Position numbers and translations under genes: made by a program
Notes under the pieces: model-generated
Told to the model about the DNA's origin: nothing
Seen by the model: the letters and a program-made list of their open reading frames with translations, nothing else
Databases searched by the model: none
In this document: piece by piece, positions 1-13,400 of the stretch
Layout: every line of letters begins with the position of its first letter
Position numbering within the stretch: position 1 is the first letter of the stretch
From: Prionace glauca
Lineage: Eukaryota > Chordata > Chondrichthyes > Carcharhiniformes > Carcharhinidae
Length of the DNA stretch: 64,000 nt
NCBI GenBank assembly: GCA_037974335.1
Contig: CM075724.1
Span: 71,232,850-71,296,849 of the forward strand
Reading direction: 5' to 3'

Positions 1-740
1 AACCATCATTCAGGTGACAACGACTGTTTTTAGTTTTGCTTCGGCTGTTGAGTTAGAAACTTAAGTCCCTCTCTGTTTTTGTTTTGGAAGTTGTACCAGT
101 GTTCTGAAAACATATCTTATTTGCTACCCGACAGTAAAAAAAATCTGTGTTTTGATGTTTTGGGGAGTTGACAAGAAAAGTTGCTGAGTTTTCAAGATAA
201 TTTGAAATCAGCATTCAACACAAGGAACTGGATTCCAGTATTATGTGAGCTTTAGCCTGTGCCCTGATAAATCTGTTTAAAGGGATTTGTTTATAGGAGG
301 TTGGTTTTGATTGAAACATCTGATATATATATGTGTTGAGTTATACGTTATTGTGGTCGTTTTGTTTTCACTTGTAATTGATGAAAGTTCTTGCTAATTT
401 TCTTACTATATATATTGACTATATTCTTAAATAAACTTTGTTTGATAAAACTCCCTATTGGGTCAATTGAATCATACCTGAAGTGAAACATCTCATACTT
501 CTAGCCAAATTCAAGATGTAAAACCTACGGTTCAGGTGGGCTTCCTAAAACACTTTGGAGTTTCTGTCCTGGATTATAACAATTTGATTACTATCCCTTC
601 TACAAATATTCAATCCTTCTGTGGCTGACGAGCTGTGGCAGTAGTGTGTAAGGTTCCTTAGACAGAACACATCGAACTGAGAAGTCTTATCATCTGGAGG
701 GCCACCACCACTATCTGAAAATTAGATGTATTTCTGATTG
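1..740. other. Unassigned A+T-rich sequence
   Basis: No gene seen. The stretch is A+T-rich and has an AATAAA motif near 430, followed by sequence that looks like the end of an old dispersed repeat. The layout is loosely like that of 24658-25286, which also has an AATAAA-type motif. I could not assign a family. Confidence 0.3.
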
Positions 741-985
741 CTACTCATCAATGGTCTGGAGGTTCCCCCTTCCCTAACACATTTACAATCCTGGCTTGTA
801 AATGTATCACCATTCCTAGGTCAAACTTTTGGAAGACCCTTTGTAACAATACAGTGGATGTACCTACACCCCAGGGAGTGCAGCAGTTCAGGAACATGGC
901 TTACTGTTACTTTCTCAAGGGAAACTAGGGACAGGCAATAAATGGACACCTAATCAGTGACACTCATATTTAGTAAATGATTTAA
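741..985 (+). repeat. 3' end of a dispersed LINE
   Basis: The plus strand runs through a stretch whose landmarks are GTACCTACACC, TTTCTCAAGGG and GGCAATAAATG. The same landmarks appear on the minus strand at 16306-16618 and 6590-6790, so this is a dispersed element. The 6590 copy continues into decayed reverse-transcriptase sequence, which makes it a LINE 3' end. It is degenerate, and the family name is uncertain. Confidence 0.55.
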
Positions 986-1364
986 TATTTAGCCTTTTTT
1001 TGGATCTGGGTGTCCAGAGGGAGGAATCACAGATCAAAATGGCCATACAGTGAACAATCAAGAATTCTGATTGAATGTTAACTTTTATTATGAATGTGTT
1101 AGAATATAAAAATGTAAGCCACAGTGTGACCACACTCATGCATTCCATCCAATATTGATCTCCTTGTGTGAGAAAGGAAATTTTTGTCTTGGAAACTTCA
1201 ATTACTACACGCAAGCTTGTCTTCTTGCATTAAAGAGTTGACATATGTATAGCAGATGTAAGTTGATGGATTTATATCACCTGGCACTTTTCACAACGAG
1301 AGGTAAACGAATTGGAAGATAGATACAATCATTATCAACGGAATTGATGTAGGTATTAGTCTCC

Positions 1365-1675
1365 CCTGGCTAGGGAGCCTAGAACTAGTTATCGAAAAGG
1401 AGGTCCCTCATTATGGACTGGTATCAGGAGAAACAAGTTCACTCAAAGACTTGTAGATCTTTGGAATCATTTACCCAAGAGGGGTGTAGATATTACACAA
1501 TGTAGTTTATCCTTATATTCCAAAATTTACTGCACTTTACTGCAGAATGGTTTTCTTGGAAGGAAAGGCCCATAGCGCTGCATGGAAGCAACTTCTAATT
1601 TTTATGATGAAGGCTGAGATTGATATTGATAAATTTTTGATACTAAAATTGCAAGACCTGGGATGGTGCGAAAAG
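1365..1675 (+). repeat. Old CR1-like LINE 3' fragment
   Basis: The block has the usual order of a CR1 C-terminal coding end: GAGAAACAAGTTCACTCAAAG, then a decayed 'tggaat' segment and a 'gagattgatattgataaattt' equivalent. It matches the C-terminal end of the better copies in this window only in patches, so it is an old, decayed insertion. The flanks 986-1364 hold nothing I recognise. Confidence 0.45.
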
Positions 1676-3224
1676 CTGAGGTTGATGTAAATATAATCAC
1701 ATATGGTTTGAAAGTTCTGCTTCCGTCCATATGGCTTATGACTTTGAGCGGGAGAACGATTGAATGAGATTTTTACCTTTTAAAAATGAATAAACAGGGT
1801 AGGCACGTATAAAATATTTACAGTTCTGGGTGGCGCTAGAACACGAAATCTAAGATAGTAGCTAAATCAAAATGACCTCACCTTTCATTTTGACAATGAT
1901 TTAATGCGCATTTCACTCCTAAAGAAGAATTGATGCCAACAGGCTGTATGCTTGAACCGGGAAAATAGTATGCTCATGTGAGAGGATTAAATGGAAGGAA
2001 ATATGAGTGTACTTGGCTGCAGTGTGATGGGTGTACGTTCGTATACAACATTGTCATAGGCAAAAACCTGTTGAGATGAGTGTCCTGTTTCTGCGCCTGT
2101 ATCAGTTATAACATAACTGATCCAACTTACTGGCCATACCGTCTCCCATCAGAAAAGGCCAGGGACCCCAGTTACCTTTCTTCCCATTGAAGCCTCCAAT
2201 AACTTACACATCGATTGGTATGTTTTTGTGGAGATTCAACATTGCAAAAATTCGCGCTGATCCAAATTCCAGAACCTTGTTGTAATTACATCACCTGCCC
2301 CTTCCTCCTATTCCAGGCAATTACAATAGAGGTTACAGTCAGCCCATTACATACATGTCGTTTCAGTATTCGCACAATGGGACTGCCAGCCCGTCTGTAA
2401 TCAACATCACTGGACTCTGATGATGTTCATGTGATCCAGGATTTTTCTCCTGGGTTGTTTCATTTGATTGCAGCGTACTCCACTTTCTCTTCCCTCTGGT
2501 TCATTACTAATGTTTCCTCGGAAATGATGAGATCCAAAGACGTGTGAGTTAATTTACCATTGGTGGGTTGCTTGGCCTGTCGGAGCAACAATGACATTTC
2601 AGTCGCGTTTTTCGCTCAAATTATATTTCTGAGGCTTTCAGTGTGTCAGAACTGGTTGAAATTAACTTTTATTCACAATCTTACCAGGACATAAATAGTG
2701 CTATCTTCGTCCCTTATTTCCAGCTTTCCTGTTTCAGTGAGCTCTCTGAGGTTGAGAGCAGCGCAATTCGGATTCCCCGCTTCTCCTGCGCAAACAGTCT
2801 AATAAGAATTTGAGTGAAATACTAACGTTACATCAAATCGCAAAAACAACTTTGAGGACAATGACAACAACAAAAATAAAGTTGAGTATAATTCCTGAAA
2901 ATCAGATCTGTTAATGAGATCGTGGTAATCACTCACAATTACAATGGAGAAAACTGGCGTTATTTATTTGATTATTGATTCACAGTCAATGTTAACATAA
3001 CTCATTCTGGTCGAGTGGGACTTGTGCATGAGCTACACAACATCGAACGTATTTTCTAGCTACGGAGTTCGTTATTGCAGATTCCACACCCCCTAGCCCC
3101 CACCCTCCCCACAGTGTCACTAGGAGCAGGTAAGGACCCTTACAGCGGTCAGCGAACAGGTCCAGTCAACATACACAGGACACTCAGAGATTCATGGTGC
3201 GGCTATTGGGTAATATTTGAATCA
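1676..3224. other. No feature recognised
   Basis: Open frames here are short and lack convincing splice sites or domains. It lies beyond the 3' end of the minus-strand Ig gene. I see no clear repeat. Confidence 0.4.
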
Positions 3225-3500
3225 TAGAATCTGTACAGTGTAGGAGGAAGCCATTCGGCCCATCGAGTCTGCACCGACAACAATCCCACCAAGGCCGAAC
3301 CCTCGTAAATTCACATATTTACTGGTAATGATGGGACAATTTAGCTTGGCCAATCAACCTAACCTACACATCTTTGGACTGTGGCATAAACCAGAGCACC
3401 AGGAGGAAACCCACACGGACACGGGGAAAATGTGCAAACTCCAGACAGTCACCTGAGGCCGCAGTTGAACCCGGGTCCCTAGCACTATGTCATTATACCG
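3225..3500 (-). repeat. V-SINE (HE1-like), nearly full length
   Basis: Read on the minus strand there is a decayed tRNA-like head with the B-box core GGTTCAACTGC. It is followed by the V-SINE central segment (GGAGTTTGCACATT, CACAGTCCAAAGATGTG) and a tail with GACTCGATGGGCCGAA. The end is TTCTATGATT, like CR1 tails. It has several substitutions relative to the younger copy at 47660. Confidence 0.8.
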
Positions 3501-3631
3501 CTCTATATCATATAACGGAGCGGTTTATCCTTTCAGGTGGACGAATAAACCATCTAACTGATACTGACAAAATGCAAACATCTGCTGTCTGCAAGCGTTG
3601 GAGAATTCCTGGACTTATATCCAGGAATCCG

Positions 3632-4225
3632 AGGGATTGAGTTTAGGAGTCGGGAGGTAATGCTGCAACTTTACAGGACCCTCGTCAGGCCTCATTTGGA
3701 GTACTGTGCGCAGTTCTGGTCGCCTCACTATAGGAAAGACGTAGAAGCTATTGAAAGGGTGCAGAGGAGATTTACAAGGATGTTGCCTGGACTGGGAGGC
3801 ATGCCTTATGAAGATAGGTTGAGGGAGCTGGGACTCTTTTCCCTGGAGAGGCGAAGGTTGAGAGGCGACCTGATAGAAGTTTATAAAATGTTGAGAGGAA
3901 TAGATAGGGTGGACTCTCAGAGGCTATTTCCCCGGGTTGAAATGGTCGCTACGAGAGGACACAGATTTAAGGTGCGGGGAGGGAAGTACAGAGGTGATGT
4001 TAGGGGTAAGTTTTTCACTCAGAGGGTGGTGAATCGGCTGCCGTCGTCGGTGGTGGAGGCGAACTCGCTGGGGTCTTTTAAAAGACTTCTGGATGAGTAT
4101 ATGGGGTTTAATGGGATTGGGGGTTATAGATAGGTCTATAGATTGGTGGGGTTGATGCGATCGGCGCAACTCGAGGGCCGAAGGGCCTGTTTGTGCTGTA
4201 ATGTTCTATGTTCTATGTTCTATAT
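3632..4225 (+). mobile_element. CR1-type LINE, subfamily A, 5'-truncated
   Basis: This encodes the C-terminal part of a CR1 ORF2 (GLFSLERRRLRGDLIEVYKM) with no reverse-transcriptase core. The 3' end reads GGGCCGAAGGGCCTGTTTG and then TTCTATG repeats. It is almost identical to the 3' part of 50655-52614, so it is young. Relative to that copy it lacks a few bases near 4031, which shifts the frame. It is inserted in the 3' flank of Ig gene 1. Confidence 0.9.
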
Positions 4226-4415
4226 ATCATTGTTGTAACAATGGGACACTGACTACACATTCACATTGGTGGTGGGAACTCCGCCAATTAAGAACTCAAT
4301 ATGTTGTACGCCCCCCGCCTCCTCACCCCACCCCGTGCTCGCCTTCAGCAGTTTCAACATCCTGAGCCTATCAATATATCAGTGATGTGAATGATTTTCA
4401 CATTGAAATAGCAAC

Positions 4416-4483
4416 CTATTTCCCATCACTGAAACTGACCTGCTTCTTGGACTTGTCGGTTATTTCCTCAGCAGCCCTCCTGT
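4416..4483 (-). CDS. Gene 1 exon 5: cytoplasmic tail and stop
   Basis: After a CTAACAG acceptor, the frame entering in phase 1 reads [16 protein letters not shown], continues with SFSDGK, and ends at TAG. The same 68-base open frame with TAG exists in the mirror copy at 59052-59119, which is the main support. An acceptor four bases further in would give a shorter tail (GGLLRK), so the exact site is not certain. The tail is basic/polar with no tyrosine motif. Confidence 0.65.
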
Positions 4484-7400
4484 CTGTTAGAAAAAGGCAA
4501 TACATCAATGATCAACTTCATCACCTGAAATGTTTTCAGCAATAATTACTCAACGTTGGAGCAAAGTGACCAGGCGCATTATCAGTGAAAATGTAACAAC
4601 AGGTGCTGCATGTGGCTGGGATGGGATCCACGCTACAGCAGAACACAATGCCAATTACAAGCAAAGCAAGGTAATGCAGATTCTGAAATTGCGAAGTAAA
4701 AGCAGAAATTGCGGAAAATACTCAACAGAGTATTGAGTAGACAGAGTAGACAGAGTAGACATTGGTTACCTATCCAGGTCACTGTTCTGACACACAGGCA
4801 CGGACCCAAAACATTTATCTCCACAGATTCAGAGATTTGAGTTTCCCCAACACTTTCTGATTTTATGTATTCCTTTTACATTTGTATTCCAGGTTCACGG
4901 CGTCCACCCCATTGTTGCCACCCCGACAAGCACAGTGACATGCTAGTGACGATTAACCGACAGAATTCACAACGCGGAGAACAAGAATCCAGTTAAGTTT
5001 AATGTTCATAGTTTGTGACAATCTGACATTTAGGATCCTATTCTCGTGTCAGCACTGGGTCTTCCAACGACAAAACTTCTGCCAAAATCTAGATTCAAAT
5101 CTGCACCATTTCAACTACCTTTGCCTCACGATCACGTTGCTTTGAGACGTTACAACACAATTGTGAATCAGGATGGCTTACCATCAGATCCATCTAAGTT
5201 GCAGCATTTGAAGAGAATCGACAGTAACGCTGTCATCATTAGAATCATTAACACTCCCACAACAGATCCAGACACCTTGAGATAGAGAAACATCCGGTCT
5301 TCTTTACCTAGTGAAGACAATTTTAAGGAGCAAATGATGCTAAACATATGAGCAACGTTAGTTATCAAGCCGTACTGACATATCAAAGTCTCATGTATGG
5401 GTGTCTCACTTTGATTTCACTGCGAGGCCTCAGAGCAATAGTATTAAACTACCAGAGTGCAACACAGATTAAAACACATTGTACATTTGTGATAACATCT
5501 GGCCTTTCTTGATTATATGTAACGTTTCAAGCAATAATTATACAGCTTTCTGCATGATGTATTATTATGACGTCTGCCTCTCTCTGTTCTCCCAAATCTC
5601 TCAAACAGATAAATCCTGTACCAATTAGACAAGTTGCATTATTTGAAAATTTATTAAATAATTTAATCAACAAGTTATAGTGGATGAAATTGACTATTAA
5701 TTGCATCACGCTTCCTATTGATATTTCCGTATAAAATCTCATTGTTTGTTTGTATGCTGTATGCAAATTTTCACTCAAAGTTAATCTTCTCCCTTCTGAG
5801 GAACTTTATAGTCTTTTGTTGTTGATCCTCAAACCATCCCAGTTCTCTGGTCTACCACTATCCATTGGCACGTTATACATCCTTCTTTTCAATTGAATGT
5901 TATCATTGACTTCTTTGTTAACTGTGGATTTTTCCTCTTTTTCGTGCAATCCCTCTTTGTGTTTGGGATAAACACCTGCTAATCATCTTGAACTAGTTGT
6001 TTGAATATCTGGTCATCTAGTGATCTATATCATAACATTAGCTTCCACGTTATTCTAAAGGTGAGTGACGTTATGGCAGAGCAAATTCGCTTTGCAGTTT
6101 CAGTAGTGCTGAGTTATCAGGCAGGTATCTTTGCAGCTCCCTTTTTCAAGTGTATGCTGTTAAAATGTTCTGTTCACCTCTACATGCTGAGTCAATTTAT
6201 GATCCAATTAAGTTTCCACAAAGTTTATTATTTGTAAAGCACAAATCACGATAACAATATTAATAACTAACAGTGATTAATCCATTGGCTGTCCACTGAA
6301 GATGTCCCAAGTCCCTTTCCTCACATCACATAACTTCACCGGTGTTGTGGATGAGAGCTTTACAAGGACAGGGTAATGGGAAAATGTTTTGATTGATTTA
6401 TTCCTGAAATAGATCTGAATGTGAATTTTATGTTTTTAGTAAGAGCCTCACACGGTCATAGTGACCCTTTAGAATCTGTGTACAATAATATATTTTGTTC
6501 ATTAATTTACATCGTATTTGAATTCCCAGCTAAGTCAGCAGTATTGTCTATTCCAATTAGCTTGAGAGGTTGGTCATGGATTGCATTATTGAACCTCCGA
6601 TGCCCATGTGGTGTAGGTGCACCCAAATACTGTTAAGGGAGAGTTCTGGAATTTTAACCTAAAAACAATCAGGTAATGGCGACATATTTCCAAATCAGCA
6701 TGGTGAAAGATTTAGAGGCGATATTGCAGGCAGTGCTATTCCCCACTGTTTGCTGCTCTTGTCCAGATAGGTGATAGCAGTCTAGTGTTTGGAAGGTGCC
6801 ACTCAGGAGCCTTGCTGAGTTGCTTAAATGCATTTTTGCTGCTGACAATGTTTGTCAAGAGGCTGTGGTTCTATTCGTTACTGTTGGAGATGGCCACTGC
6901 CTTACACTTGTGTCATGTGAAGGTTACTTGCCTTTTGTCAGCCCAGGCCTGGATATTGTTTAGGTCTTGTTGCATTTGGACATGGTGTGCTTCAGCATCT
7001 GAGGATTCATGAATGTTGCTGGACACTGTGCTGTCACCAGCGAATTTCCCACTTCGGATCTTAAGATGGAAAGAAGATGACCCGTGAAATAACTGAAGAA
7101 ACCTGGTCCAGGACAGCACTCTGAGGAACCCCTGCAGTGATTTGCAGGAACGGAAACGATTGACTTCCAGCCACCATAACCGTCATCCTTTGTGCCAGAT
7201 GTGATTTGACCCAGCAGTGGGTTTCCCCCTTGTCCCATTGATACAGATTTTTCTAGGCTGCTTGATGACACAATCCATCAAATACTGCTTTGATGTCAAG
7301 GGAAGTAACTCTTATTGCACCTCTAGAGTTCTCTTTTAGCCACGAATGAATCAAAGCTGAAATGAGATCAAGAAGTGAATGGTCCTTGCGGAACCCAGTC

Positions 7401-10400
7401 TGAGCATCATTGAACACATTTATTGCTAATCAAGTGCTGCTTGATAGCACTGTTGCTGATCCTTGCATCACTCCATCAATTTACTGATGATCCACACAGA
7501 TTGATGGGTTAGTCATTAATCCAGTTGGATGCATCCTGTTTCTGGTGCATAGGACATTTTGCCTGGTAGTTGCTAGTATTGTAGTTGCATGGAAACAGGT
7601 TGATCAGCTGCACAGCATATTCTGGAGCATGACTATTCAATATTTTTGCTGGAACATTGTCAGAGTTCAGAGACTTTGCAGTGTCCAATGCCTTCGGTCG
7701 TTTCCTGCTATAAAGTGGAGTAAATTGAATTTATTGAAGACTGACTTTTGTGATGCTGGGGAGCCAAGTTGAATCATTTGGTCTGCAGCTTTGCAGAAGA
7801 TTATCGTGATTGTTTAAGCCTTACGTGTTATACTGTTGTGCTGGTATTCTCCAGTGTTGATGACAGGGTTATATTTGGAGCCTCATGCTCCAGTTAACCA
7901 TTTAATTCCTCCTGCAACATGGACAAGCATTCTCTGTGTAGAAATTGAAATAAGTTCCGTACTCCATGTGAATCATCCATCATCCTGGTACCAAAGAAAA
8001 GCCAGGTAGCATGTCTTAATGACTATCGTCTGGTGGCTCCAACATCCATCATTAAGAAGTGCTTTGAAAGGCCCCCTAGATTGCTTGGATCCACTACAGT
8101 TCACCTATCACAACAGATCCACAGCAGAGACCATCTCCCTGCCCCTACATTCAACCCTGGAATACCTAGATAACAAAGATACCTATGTCAGACCCCCATT
8201 GACTACAGTTCAGCCTTCATTCATTATTCCTAAAATATCCAACTCCCAATTCTGTGGCCTGGGACTCAGCTCCTTCCTCTGTGACTTGGTCCTCGACTTC
8301 CTAACCCACAGATCACACTCATTAAGGATAGGTGACAACACTTGCTCCATGATCATCTTCAAAACTAATGTGCCAGAAGGTGGTGTCCCCAGCCCCTTAC
8401 TGCACTCCATATACATCAATAATGGTGTGGCTAAATTCCACTCCAACTCAATTTTCAATTTTGCTGATGACACTACCATAGTGGTGGGTCTTATCTCAAA
8501 CCCCACGATGTAACAGTGTACAAGAAAGAGATAGACAATATGGTGAGCTGGTGTGACAATAATAATCTTTCCCTCAATGCCAACAACATGATGTAGATAA
8601 TCATCGACTTCAGGAACCGTAGTAGAGGACATGCCCCTTTCCACATCAATGGGGATGAAGTGTAAGTGGTCGGGAGCTTCACGTGTTTAGCTGTTCAGAT
8701 CACTAACAACTTGTCCTAGTTCCTCCATTCAGACCCAATAGTTTAGAAAGCCCACCAATGCCTCTACTTTCTCAGGAACCTATAGGAATTTAGCATGTAT
8801 CCTACGACTCTCACCAGCTTTTACAGATGCACCATAGAAAGCGTTCTTTCTGTTTGTATCATAGCTTGGTATGGCTCCAGTTCTGTCTAAGACTGCAAAA
8901 AAAACTACAAAGTGTTGTCAACGAAGCTCAGTCCATCATGCAAACCAACCTCTCATCCATACACTCTGTCTACCTTTCCCGCTGCTCGTTAAGCAACCAG
9001 CATAATCTATGGCGCCACACACTTCAGACATATTATTTTCCATCTTCTTTCCTCGGGAAAATGTTACAAAATTTTGAAGACACGTACCAATCGACTCAAA
9101 AACAACTTCTGTTTCGGTGTCATCAAACTTTTGAATGGATCTACCTCATATTAAGTTCAACAGTCTCTCCACCGTAGCTATAGCTGTATTCTGTATGTCC
9201 AGTATGCTTTGACTGTATAGCACTCAAGAAACAATACTTTTCACTGCATTTTAATACATGTAAAAATAATAAATCAAATCAAGTTAAAAAGAATCATCCA
9301 CTACTTTGTCCGACTTCGTGACATACGCCCACTCGACAACACCTTTCTGCTGTAGCAATGAACGTTATTCATCTAATAACGCTCTTCATCTAATTCCTTT
9401 AATACACTTCTGCTGTAGATTTGGGGGATAGAACGGCCAAGGGTATGCCCCTAAATCGAACAAGATACAATTTACAGGAGTAATTTAGGACTCTTACCCT
9501 GATCGCGTAATACGTAGCTGTCGTTGGCTGGCATTCTGACAGAAATATGAGAAATTTGGCAGGTATAAACGGATCCGATGTCAACAGGTTTGAGGGAGCT
9601 GGAAACCTGATACAATCCCTCCTCGTTCTGCCATTCTGTAGTATTAACTCCAGTTCTAAGTTCATTGTCGTTTTTGTACCAAGTGAGGTTGAAATCTTTG
9701 GGGAAGAAAGCAGCAGTTTTACAGAGCAGTGCGAGGGTCGGAGAGGTCAGGAGCGTTATCTTCACGGGTGTTGGCGGCACTGCAAATGAATTAATGGACA
9801 GGAATTAAAATCGCTATTCCTGAATTGCATCCAGGGGAAAGAACAGAAAAGTCACGCCTTCCTGGGAGAGAGAACATGTGGCAGCTGGATTAGGAGAATC
9901 TGGTTGCCGCAATAATTTGTATTGCCTGAAGCAGTGAGCGGAATTATATTTATTTACTATCTTCAGTGACCATGCTGAGGGGAGATCCACTGTGCACTGA
10001 AATAAACTTAAGTTCCAATTATACTGAACCAGGTAGTGAGAAGTCTCAGCTCTCTCTGAAAGTGTTTCATCACAGTTCAGATATCTAGAATCGTCAATGG
10101 TCAAATACGCAGAATACAAAATGAGACATGCCAAAGAAACAAAATGGACCCATTATCTCAACATTGCACTTTTACATGTGTCCCTGACCATGATTCCCCA
10201 GGAATAGATTCAATTTCAATGAACAAAGAACAAACAATAACACACACGGGAAACAGACCCTTCAGCCCAACGAGCCCGCGCCGCCATTTTAACAATGTGC
10301 TTTTCCTCCTCCACACTTGACCCATGTCTATGCTTATGGCACCCACATTAGAAACCAGATTGTGGGGAGAATAATTTAGGGACAATTTGTTGTACCAATC

Positions 10401-13400
10401 AGCCTAAGAGCACATCTTTTGGGTGTGGGAGGAAATCGGGGTGCCCGGAGGAAATCCACGCAACTATAGGGAGAATGAACAAACTCCCACAGACACAGGC
10501 CCAAATCCATGTATCTGCACAGCAAACACTGATAGTCACTGAGCTGTCCTGGTGCCCATCTGCTGGTTCACTTCAAGCATACACAAATGACGCAAAGTAC
10601 GAGGCTACTCTCGAAACATCCAAGAGCAGCCCTCGCACGACCCACCGTGTGTATGCCCCTCATTAGAGAAAAAGGTGGACCGACGCACCTGTGGAGTAAA
10701 AGAAAAAAACATCAATACATGTAACAGTTGATTTCCAGGAACGTCCCGAGGCTCTGAACCTTATTTAAAACAGTCTCCTATAACCCTCCATCCTATTTCG
10801 CTCATGTGTCTATCTAAGTAAACCTTAAACAAGTCCAGCGTGCCTGCCTCCACCACCTTATTTGGCAATGCATTCCATACCCCCATAACCCTCTGTGTGA
10901 AAAACCTCCTTCTCGCATCCAAATTATACCTCACCCCCCTCACCTTAAGCCCATGGCCCCTCGTGATATTTGTCTCCAATCTGGGAAGAAGCCTGCCAAT
11001 GTTTACTCTATCTATACCCTTCATTATCTTATACACCTCTATTAGTTCCCCCCTCAATCTCTGTCTTTCTAAGGAAAACAGCCCCAATTTATCCAATCTT
11101 TCCTCATAACCCAGTCCTTCCATACCAAGCAGCATCCTGGTAAACCTCCTCTGCACTCTCTTAAGGGTCTCCATGTACTTCCAGTAGTAAGGTGACCAGA
11201 ACTGGACGCAGTACTCCAAATGTGGTCTACCCAACGTTCTGTACAACTGCAGCATTCAACACCAGCTCTTGTACTCTATACCCCTTCCTATAAATGCTAG
11301 CATACTGTAAGCTTTCTTCACAACCTTCTCCACCTGTGTTGCCACCTTCAAAGAGTTGTGCACTCGCACTCCCAGGTCCCTCTGCATTTCTATACTATTA
11401 ATAGGTCTACCCTTTATCATATAACTTCGCTCTACATTATTCCTTCTAAAATGCATCACCTCGCATTTATCAGGATTAAATTCCAACTGCCATTTATCTG
11501 CCCAATATACAAGCCTATCTATATCCTGCTGTGTTGTCTGACACTCCTCCTCACTGTCCACCAATCCTGCCATCTTTGTGTCATCTGCAAACTTGCTGAT
11601 CACACCACGTACACCCTCTTCCTAGTCATTTATATATATTACGAATAAAAGAGGTCCCAGTACTGAGCCCTGCGGCACACCTCTGGTGACAGACCTCCAG
11701 CTAGAAAAGAACTCTTCCACTACTACTCTCTGTCTCCTCTTAGCAAGCCAGTTCTCAGCCCATCTAGGTACCTGTCCTTGTATCCCATGAGCCTTAACCT
11801 TTACAACCAACCTACCATGAAGGACTTTGTCAAACGCCTTACTGAAATCCATATAAATTGCATCAACAGCTCATCCTTCGTTGACCATTTTTGTCACCTC
11901 CTCAAAAAATTCTACTAGATTCATAAGGCAAGACCTCCCCTTACAAAGCCATGCTGCGTATTCCTAATGAAATATGTGTACATCCTATCCCTAAGAATTT
12001 TTTCCAACAACTTTCCTACCACTGACGTCAAACTCACCGGCCTATAATTACCATGGTTATCCCTACTGCGCTTTTTATACAGCGGTACCACATTCGCTAT
12101 CCTCCAGTCCTCTGGGACCCCACCTGTGTCCAAAGAAGAGACAAAGGTTTGCGTCAGAGGCCCAGCAATTTCATCTCTCACCTCCCTAAGCAGCCTGGGA
12201 TAAATGCCATCAGGCCTGAGACATTTATCAGTTTTTATGCTGCATAAAAACCCTAACACATCCCTCGGAATGGATATTTTTTTCAACTAGTCTACAGCTC
12301 CCTCCAAGACAGCACAGACACCAGGCCCCTCTCCTTCATGAATACTGATGCAAAGTATTCATTCAGGATCTCCCCCATTCCCTCAGACTCTAAGGACAGT
12401 TCCCCTCCTCCGTCCCTAAGAGGACCGATTTTCCCTCTAACCGCCCTTTTGTTCCTCTTTTAAGAGTAAAATGCCTTTGGATTTTCCTTAATCCTATCCG
12501 CCAATGCCATTTCATGCCCCCTTTTCGCCCAGCTCTCTAATCCTACCTTTCCCATGCTTCCTCTTAACCGGCACATGTCTTTCCTGCAACCTTTTCAGTT
12601 TTCCCTTGAAAGCCTCCCACTTGCCGAACGTGGACTTACCCACAAACAACCTCTCCCAATTAGTATTCATAAGCTCATGCTGAATCCGGCTGTAACTTGC
12701 CTTCCCCAAGTTTAGCACCATCCCCCTCGCCCAGCACTCATCTTTTTCCATTATTATCCTAAAGTAGACAGAATTGTGGTCACTGTTAGACACATGTTCA
12801 CCCACTGCAACCTCAGCCACTCGATTGAACACTCAATCCCTACCTCCTCTGTATTATCCTTCCCCTGCAAAGCTGTGATGTGCTCCTGAACTAACAATGC
12901 CACCCCACCACCTCTCTTCAACCCTCCTCTGTCAGGCCTAAAACACTTACACCCAGGAATATTTAGCTGCCAGTCCTGCCCTTCCTTTAACCACGTTTCC
13001 TTCACTGCCACCACATCTAAATTCCTCACGAACATTAAGGACTTAAGCTCATCCGTTTTACCCGTTACACTCCTTGCATTAAAACAGACGCAATCCAAAC
13101 CGCCAGGCCCACTCGGGTCTTCCTCCCCGCCCCCCCCCCCCCCCCCCCCCCCCCGCCCCCCGGATGATTTTCCTCTCAACCAAACCTACCCTGTCACCCA
13201 ACTCGCTCCCAATCCCAGTGCCTACTGAGCTATCGGTCTCATCCCCACCTCCCACCCACCGCCCCCACCCCCCCACCACCCCCGCCTCCCCCATATTAGT
13301 TTAAACTCTGCCGAAACACTCCAGCTAACCTCCCAGCTAAGAGATTTGTGAGACTTCTTTCCTGGTAAAACTGTCGCTGACAGCATACGAATTTTTGTTT

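Noticed and set aside
4735-4760. Direct repeats as a CRISPR-like array
   Set aside because: Three short tandem copies without spacers, in vertebrate intron DNA.
8210-8644. 144-codon minus-strand frame
   Set aside because: Antisense to the L2-like LINE, whose RT motifs are on the plus strand.
13079-13294. Glycine-rich minus-strand frame upstream of the CR1 endonuclease
   Set aside because: Caused by the C-rich tract. It could include CR1 leader sequence, but there is no ORF1 domain to support it.
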